Assembly (NCBI GenBank): GCA_022561675.1
Contig: JADFQT010000007.1
Coordinates: 1 to 18,813 of the forward strand
DNA length: 18,813 nt
Direction of reading: 5' to 3'
Origin: Chloroflexota bacterium
GTDB taxonomy: Bacteria > Chloroflexota > Dehalococcoidia > Lucifugimonadales > UBA3495
In this document: piece by piece, positions 14,849 through 18,813 of the stretch
How positions within the stretch are numbered: the first letter of the stretch is position 1
Layout of the letters: every line of letters begins with the position of its first letter
Notes under the pieces: model-generated
What the model was told of the DNA's origin: nothing
What the model saw: the letters and a program-made list of their open reading frames with translations, nothing else
The model's database searches: none
Position numbers and translations under genes: made by a program

Positions 14849-15613
14849 TTGCCAGAGAAAGAGGCTCTTTACGAAATCAAGGATGGCATCGCCTACATTA
14901 CCCTGAACCGGCCGGAGAAGCTGAACGCCATCAACCCGGAGATGCGCCAGCTCTTGTGGGACGCCTTTCAGGACGTCAAGAACAACCCGGAAGTCCGCTG
15001 CGCCATCGTCACCGGCCGGGGCCGGGCCTTCTCCACCGGCCACGACCTGGTGGCCATGGCCAACGCCCGGGCCAACGAAGGCCCCAGCACCGGCGACCTT
15101 TACATCGTCCAGTCCAACATCTGGAAGCCCATCATCGCCGCGATAAACGGCATCTGCCTGGCTCAGGGCTGCGGCATTGCCCTGGGTAGCGACATTCGGG
15201 TGGCCTCTTCTGAAGCCCAATTCGGCTGGCCTCAGGTAAAGCGAGGCATATCCTCGGTCAGCGGGCCGGCCCTGCTGTCCCAGGTGGTGCCCAAAAACAT
15301 TGCCTTCGAAATCCTGTTTACCGGCGAGTTCATCGACGCCCAGCGGGCACTGGAGCTGATGCTGGTGAACCACGTGGTGGCCCCGGAGGAGGTCATGCCC
15401 AAGGCCGAGGAGATCGCCCGCAAAATAGTGGCCAACGCTCCCCTGCCGGTGGGGGCCATCAAGGAGGCGGCTATGGTGGGGGCTTCAATGGACCTGGAAC
15501 ACCGGGTTGCCTACGCCCAGAGCAAGCGGGATGAGATCCTAAAAACCGAAGACGCGGCGGAAGGGATCAAGGCCTTCGCCGAGAAACGCGCTCCGGTCTG
15601 GAAGGGCCGGTAG
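14849..15613 (+). CDS. Crotonase-fold protein (enoyl-CoA hydratase/isomerase family) lacking the hydratase glutamates
   Basis: This 254-residue protein has the crotonase fold, which binds acyl-CoA and stabilises an enolate in an oxyanion hole. The start is a TTG at 14849 with a perfect AGGAGG (14836-14841) 7 nt upstream; an earlier in-frame TTG at 14825 lies before that site. Seen are the N-terminal ITLNRPEKLNAINPEM, the first oxyanion loop RAFSTGHDL (59-67), and AAINGICLAQGCGIALGSDIR. By alignment with rat enoyl-CoA hydratase, the two catalytic glutamates (E144 and E164) are replaced by G109 and Q129. So hydration by the classic mechanism is unlikely; isomerase, decarboxylase, thioesterase or C-C lyase activity are possible. 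It is probably transcribed with the GNAT gene 6 nt downstream. Confidence 0.88.
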   Translation: MPEKEALYEIKDGIAYITLNRPEKLNAINPEMRQLLWDAFQDVKNNPEVRCAIVTGRGRAFSTGHDLVAMANARANEGPSTGDLYIVQSNIWKPIIAAINGICLAQGCGIALGSDIRVASSEAQFGWPQVKRGISSVSGPALLSQVVPKNIAFEILFTGEFIDAQRALELMLVNHVVAPEEVMPKAEEIARKIVANAPLPVGAIKEAAMVGASMDLEHRVAYAQSKRDEILKTEDAAEGIKAFAEKRAPVWKGR

Positions 15614-15619
15614 GCTCCC

Positions 15620-16156
15620 TTGTCCGGTTCCGGCGCCGGCGAAGTCAGGCCCCTGGCCCGGCCGGAACTGAGCCTGGTCGAAGCCCATATCAACCTGGAC
15701 TGGGCGGAGTCTGGTAAGCACCGGGCCCGGTTGGACCGGCAGGACCAGGGTGAGGTTCTTTATTTCATCGCGTGGCGAGGTGCTACCCCGTCGGGTCACT
15801 TGTTACTCGAGTGGGGCGGCGCTGATGATGAGCCGATCAGCTCCAGGCTGCTTGACTGCCCGAACCTGGAAGACCTCTTTGTAATGCCGGAGTTTCGAAG
15901 CCGGGGCATTGGCTCGATGCTGTTGGGTGCGGCGATCACGGCAGCCCGGGAGGCTGGATATACTCAACTAGGACTGGGCGTGGCCGTCGACAATCCGGGG
16001 GCCATGCGGCTGTATGAACGAAAGGGCTTCCAGGACTCCGGAATTGGTGAGTACACCACCGGTGGCAGCTACCTTGATCGGGAGGGCACGGTCCAAACTT
16101 GGCAGGAAATCTGCACCTACCGGATCAGGTTACTGTCCTGCGCCCAACCGGCCTGA
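15620..16156 (+). CDS. GNAT family N-acetyltransferase
   Basis: This predicted cytosolic acetyltransferase of 178 residues would use acetyl-CoA to acetylate an amine; the acceptor is not identifiable. The acetyl-CoA binding motif A is clear: EDLFVMPEFRSRGIGSMLL, with the R-x-x-G-x-G signature at R93-G98. Motif B follows as the usual AVDNPGAMRLYERKGF. The listed start is a TTG at 15620, 6 nt after the crotonase stop and without a good ribosome site, so the N-terminus is the least certain part. The spacing suggests cotranscription with the crotonase. It converges on the toxin gene with only 6 nt between the stop codons, leaving almost no room for a terminator. Confidence 0.85.
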   Translation: MSGSGAGEVRPLARPELSLVEAHINLDWAESGKHRARLDRQDQGEVLYFIAWRGATPSGHLLLEWGGADDEPISSRLLDCPNLEDLFVMPEFRSRGIGSMLLGAAITAAREAGYTQLGLGVAVDNPGAMRLYERKGFQDSGIGEYTTGGSYLDREGTVQTWQEICTYRIRLLSCAQPA

Positions 16157-16162
16157 ACCCGG

Positions 16163-16501
16163 CTAAAGCCCCAGCACCAGCCTGACGCCAGCGTCCACCC
16201 TGGCCATGATCTCGTCGGCCAGCAGGCTGACTCGCTGGACGAGAAAAGACTTGTCTATAGTCAGAATCTGCGACACGTTGACCACCGAGTCTCTGGGAAG
16301 GTCGGACTCACCAGAATCCATGGGAACATTACCCGGGGCCTTGGCCAACCGCAGGTTGGAGGTCACGGCGGCGACCACCACGGTGTTGATGCGGCTTTCG
16401 TTGAAGGAGTCGCATTGAATAACCACTACGGGTCGGAGGAAGCCTGGGGCAGAACCTAGAGGGTCAGAAAGGGAAGCCCACCACAGCTCCCCCCGCCGCA
16501 C
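16163..16501 (-). CDS. mazF: MazF/PemK family toxin (endoribonuclease)
   Basis: This protein of 112 residues belongs to the MazF/PemK family, whose members cleave mRNA at short sequence motifs in the cytoplasm and are held inactive by a partner antitoxin. Diagnostic features are the start RRGELWWASLSDPLGS, then the core strand RPVVVIQCDSFNES, TVVVAAVTSNLR, and LPRDSVVNVSQILTIDKSFL, which carries the conserved strands around the RNA site. The GTG start overlaps the antitoxin's TAG by one base (TAGTG), typical of a coupled toxin-antitoxin pair. The length is usual for MazF (110-120) and no lesion is seen, so it is likely active. The cleavage motif cannot be inferred. Confidence 0.92.
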   Translation of the reverse strand: MRRGELWWASLSDPLGSAPGFLRPVVVIQCDSFNESRINTVVVAAVTSNLRLAKAPGNVPMDSGESDLPRDSVVNVSQILTIDKSFLVQRVSLLADEIMARVDAGVRLVLGL

Positions 16502-16737
16502 TACCAGGAGTCCTTGGTCACGGAATCCCGCTGCATCTGCGACAGGGCTGCATCCAGACGCGATGGCTCTTCGTCATAGACCAAGTCCAAAGCCTCGCGC
16601 ACTCTGTCATGCTGGTGAGCCTTGGTGTAGGCCGCTAGCGCCCGTGCGAACAGCTCACTTCTGGAAATCCCAAGCCGATTGGCAAGGGTCTCGGCAGCAT
16701 GAAAAACATGGTCCGGGATAGAAACGGCAGTCTTCAT
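16501..16737 (-). CDS. Ribbon-helix-helix antitoxin (MazE-like)
   Basis: This 78-residue partner of the MazF-type toxin is upstream in the same operon. The N-terminus MKTAVSIPDHVFHAAETLA, followed by LGISRSELFARALAAY, is the ribbon-helix-helix (CopG/MetJ-like) DNA-binding fold: a short strand, then two helices. The C-terminal 35 residues are acidic and low in structure (ALDLVYDEEPSRLDAAL), the usual toxin-binding tail. The ATG at 16737 gives the expected strand. A GGAG abuts the ATG with no spacing, so initiation may be weak or leaderless. A perfect palindrome begins 7 nt upstream and is the likely operator for autorepression by the antitoxin or the complex. Confidence 0.88.
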   Translation of the reverse strand: MKTAVSIPDHVFHAAETLANRLGISRSELFARALAAYTKAHQHDRVREALDLVYDEEPSRLDAALSQMQRDSVTKDSW

Positions 16738-16744
16738 CTCCTGA

Positions 16745-16762
16745 GTATAACCAGAGTTATAC
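16745..16762. promoter_or_regulatory. Palindromic operator of the toxin-antitoxin operon
   Basis: GTATAAC (16745-16751), CAGA spacer, GTTATAC (16756-16762) is a perfect 7-bp inverted repeat. On the minus strand it includes TATACT and TATAAC, -10-like strings close to the antitoxin ATG. A site of this kind just before a ribbon-helix-helix gene is the usual autorepression target. The rest of 16738-16885 shows no gene. Confidence 0.65.
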
Positions 16763-16885
16763 CCGAGAGCAATGTCCCGCTCCCACGGAACCTAAGAGAC
16801 CTAAGGAAAATGGGGGCACGGCATGGTGTGTCCCAACGTGATCTATCCCGCTTCCCTATGCTCTTTGTGTACTCTGGGTTGATCG

Positions 16886-18007
16886 CTAAAGCCCCAGGGC
16901 GTCCGCCAGCCGGCGCCGGTGGAATCTGGGGTCTCCCAAGTAGGTATAGAGGGTCCGGGAGGCGGTAGTGTGCAGCGTCAGTCCATACTCGGTCATGCTC
17001 CCCACTCCGGCGTGGACCTCGTGGGCATGGTCGCAGGCCTGAACGTAGGCTTCACTGCCCACCGCCTTGGCCAGATGCACGCTGTCGGCGGCGGGTCTGC
17101 CGGTGTCCAGCTTCCAGAGAGCCTCGTTAGTGGTCCAGCGGGCCGCGTCCAGCTGATTCACCAGGTTGATAATGTGGTCCTGCACCCGCTGAAATCGTCC
17201 TATGGGCGTTCCAAACTGAATGCGGGTCCGGCTGTACTCCACCGACACTTCGTACACCGCCTGACAGCCGCCCACCTGGTACGCGCTCAAAACCGGAATG
17301 GTCTTGGCAATGGCTTGTTGCAGAGCTGCCCAACCTTCGGCAAAGGAATCTGCCAGCAGGGCGGGCGGCTCGGCCTTTACGCCGGATAGGGTCACCTCAG
17401 CCAGGTTCCAGGCGAAGCCCGCCAGGGGCCGTATTTGAACGCCGGGGGCGTCCGCCGAAATCCTGACCAGACCCACTTCCCCCGACTCCTGAGACCGCGC
17501 GGCGCACAGCAGGTGGGTAGCGCTCATGCCATCAAAGACATAGGCCTTCTTTCCGTCCAACAGCCAGCCGCTGCCGTCATTGCGCGCCACTAACTTTATG
17601 TCCTCCGAGTCCCAGCTGTAGTCAGACTCGGTTACGGCTAGCACCATGGAGTCCTGCCCCTTGGCCAGGCCGGGCAACCATTCCCGCTTCTGCTGATCGG
17701 TGCCGCCCTCCAGGACCGTCAGCGCCGCCAATACCCCAGAGCTGAGATGAGGACCGGGCACCGGTCCCCGCCCCAACTCCTCGAACAGCACTCCCGCGTC
17801 GGTGAAGGAGCCACCCTCGCCCCCGTACTCCTCGGGCACCAGTATCCCCAGCCAGCCTGTATCCGCCAGCTTCTGCCAGGAATCCCGGGCCAGCCCGTTT
17901 TCGGAGGCTGCGATTTGCAGCAGCGTCTCTTTTGGGTATTCATGCTCCACGAAACGCCGTACGGCAGCCTTTAGCATCTCCTGGGCCGGGGTCAATGCAA
18001 GGTCCAT
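16886..18007 (-). CDS. Acyl-CoA dehydrogenase family protein, likely non-catalytic partner
   Basis: This 373-residue protein has the full acyl-CoA dehydrogenase layout: N-terminal helices (LTPAQEMLKAAVRRFV), the FAD-contacting middle beta domain (AVTESD near 124-129) and C-terminal helices with RTRIQFGTPIGRFQRVQDH (261-279). These enzymes oxidise acyl-CoA to enoyl-CoA and pass electrons to an electron-transfer flavoprotein. The catalytic Glu is absent from both places it is known in the family: the C-terminal site reads TYLGDPRF, and the helix-G site reads ALQQAIAKTI (Q230, Q231). The ending HAGVGSMTEYGLTLHTTASRTL resembles members of alpha-2-beta-2 dehydrogenases used on bulky substrates such as steroid side chains. 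It lies 183 bp downstream of another dehydrogenase gene that keeps a Glu. Confidence 0.88.
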   Translation of the reverse strand: MDLALTPAQEMLKAAVRRFVEHEYPKETLLQIAASENGLARDSWQKLADTGWLGILVPEEYGGEGGSFTDAGVLFEELGRGPVPGPHLSSGVLAALTVLEGGTDQQKREWLPGLAKGQDSMVLAVTESDYSWDSEDIKLVARNDGSGWLLDGKKAYVFDGMSATHLLCAARSQESGEVGLVRISADAPGVQIRPLAGFAWNLAEVTLSGVKAEPPALLADSFAEGWAALQQAIAKTIPVLSAYQVGGCQAVYEVSVEYSRTRIQFGTPIGRFQRVQDHIINLVNQLDAARWTTNEALWKLDTGRPAADSVHLAKAVGSEAYVQACDHAHEVHAGVGSMTEYGLTLHTTASRTLYTYLGDPRFHRRRLADALGL

Positions 18008-18037
18008 TTATCTTTCCTCGGTGAGTGTTCAAAATGT

Positions 18038-18072
18038 CCCTCCCCTTAATAAGGGGAAGCTAGGAGGGGTAC
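18038..18072. repeat. GC-rich hairpin between the two dehydrogenase genes
   Basis: TCCCCTT (18041-18047) and AAGGGGA (18051-18057) form a 7-bp stem with a 3-nt loop, with a further CCC upstream and GGAGGGG downstream. There is no T-run on either side, so it is not a classic terminator. The remaining 18073-18190 holds no gene. Confidence 0.5.
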
Positions 18073-18190
18073 GACGCTCTGTCTCAATCTGCCCCTGGCC
18101 AGTGGGACAAACCAGCTTCTCCAACGCACATTCAGCAAATAACGATTGGGCAACGGTTATGTGGTGTTACATACCAGGCCGGGACGCCGG

Positions 18191-18813
18191 CTAGGCCAGG
18201 GCGCCGGCCTTTTCCCGGACCTCCCGGCCGATTCCGATACGCCGGGCCATGATCACTTTCTGTATGTCGGTGGTGCCGCCAGGGTGGAGGGCTATTATCG
18301 CCGCCCGCTGGTGGGCCTCGAAGTAGCCATCTCCGGCGCCTAATTCTGAATCTTTGGTCAAGGCCGCCGGTCCCAGAATGTCCAAAACGGCGTGGGCCAT
18401 GCGCAGACCGGAGGTTTTGCGGTGATACGAGGCCTGGGGTCCCTCGTAGGTGATGTCCACCTTGCTGTGGCGCATCCAATAATTGCGCAGCTGGAACAAA
18501 CGGCCAATTTCAGCGTCGACATAGAGGTCGATCAGCCTTTCCCTAACATCCGGGTCCTGGCTCAGAGGCCGGCCTCGCCGCTGGGTTTGGCGGCAATAGT
18601 CAAACACCCGGTCCACCAGCCAGTTGCGAGCGATCCTGCCCCCGGACCCGTGCTCCAGCTCAAGGTGAGTGGTGGCCACCTTCCAGCCCTCGTTCTCGCC
18701 GCCTATCAGATTGAAGGCGGGGACCCGAACATTGTCGAAGTAAACCACGTTTTTGACTCCGGACCCGGCGCCGGATTCACCCGCAGAGGATAGCAACTCC
18801 ATGGGAATCACGG
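18191..18813 (-). CDS. Acyl-CoA dehydrogenase family protein (C-terminal part; runs off the window)
   Basis: This is the C-terminal 207 codons of an acyl-CoA dehydrogenase whose N-terminus lies beyond the right edge. Visible are the end of the middle domain (VVYFDNVRVPAFNLIGGENEGW), the C-terminal helical domain, and the family's final helix GGTTDIQKVIMARRIG. The usual C-terminal catalytic Glu before GT is replaced by Gly. However a Glu is present in LELEHGSGG (codon 18653-18655), the helix-G position used by isovaleryl-CoA dehydrogenase and by the active chain of some heteromeric dehydrogenases. It lies upstream of, and in the same direction as, a dehydrogenase lacking both glutamates, so the two may form one enzyme. 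The natural substrate is not evident. The alignment of this Glu is by eye. Confidence 0.87.
   Translation of the reverse strand, partial: VIPMELLSSAGESGAGSGVKNVVYFDNVRVPAFNLIGGENEGWKVATTHLELEHGSGGRIARNWLVDRVFDYCRQTQRRGRPLSQDPDVRERLIDLYVDAEIGRLFQLRNYWMRHSKVDITYEGPQASYHRKTSGLRMAHAVLDILGPAALTKDSELGAGDGYFEAHQRAAIIALHPGGTTDIQKVIMARRIGIGREVREKAGALA

Overview
The window is GC-rich and gene-dense, and reads as a bacterial chromosome. The gene types suggest Chloroflexota, perhaps a Dehalococcoidia or SAR202-like lineage: tandem CaiB/BaiF CoA-transferases, paired acyl-CoA dehydrogenases, MetH next to formate-tetrahydrofolate ligase, TTG/GTG starts and abundant short GCGAAGC-type intergenic repeats. This assignment is an inference from gene content and repeat style. 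No rRNA or other marker is present to prove it.

Layout. (1) 153-2157, minus strand: leuC-leuD, the two subunits of 3-isopropylmalate dehydratase, behind an extended -10 promoter. (2) 2158-2807: a gene-free stretch with a short inverted-repeat element, a 15-bp tandem repeat, one copy of a TGTCA-ended repeat and a 13-bp tandem repeat. (3) 2808-5405: a cytosolic M1 zinc aminopeptidase. (4) 5753-9302: cobalamin-dependent methionine synthase (MetH), all four modules present, whose first codons lie in a different frame from the rest. (5) 9301-9942: a decayed GIY-YIG nuclease gene bounded by a 23-bp inverted repeat and, outside that, by imperfect direct repeats. (6) 9943-11577: formate-tetrahydrofolate ligase, which with MetH makes a folate one-carbon block. 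(7) 11890-16156: two CaiB/BaiF CoA-transferases 1 nt apart, then a crotonase-fold protein and a GNAT acetyltransferase. (8) 16163-16737, minus strand: a MazF-type toxin and its ribbon-helix-helix antitoxin, with a palindrome over the antitoxin promoter region. (9) 16886-18813, minus strand: two acyl-CoA dehydrogenases, the second cut by the window edge.

The enzymes of regions 7 and 9 would fit a CoA-thioester catabolic pathway: activation by CoA transfer, dehydrogenation, then crotonase chemistry. In both paralogue pairs only one member keeps the expected catalytic acid (Asp in the CoA-transferases, Glu in the dehydrogenases). That suggests heteromeric enzymes with one active and one structural subunit. 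The crotonase lacks both hydratase glutamates, so its reaction is open.

The most distinctive non-coding content is a MITE-like repeat family: four full copies and one copy cut by the window edge, in both orientations, always between genes and often right after a stop codon. It has a conserved core, inverted ends containing TGTCA, and in one copy a perfect 10-bp direct repeat at both borders that looks like a target-site duplication. One copy carries a clean 19-bp micro-inversion in one arm, and two copies carry a longer alternative arm. No transposase is encoded in the window.
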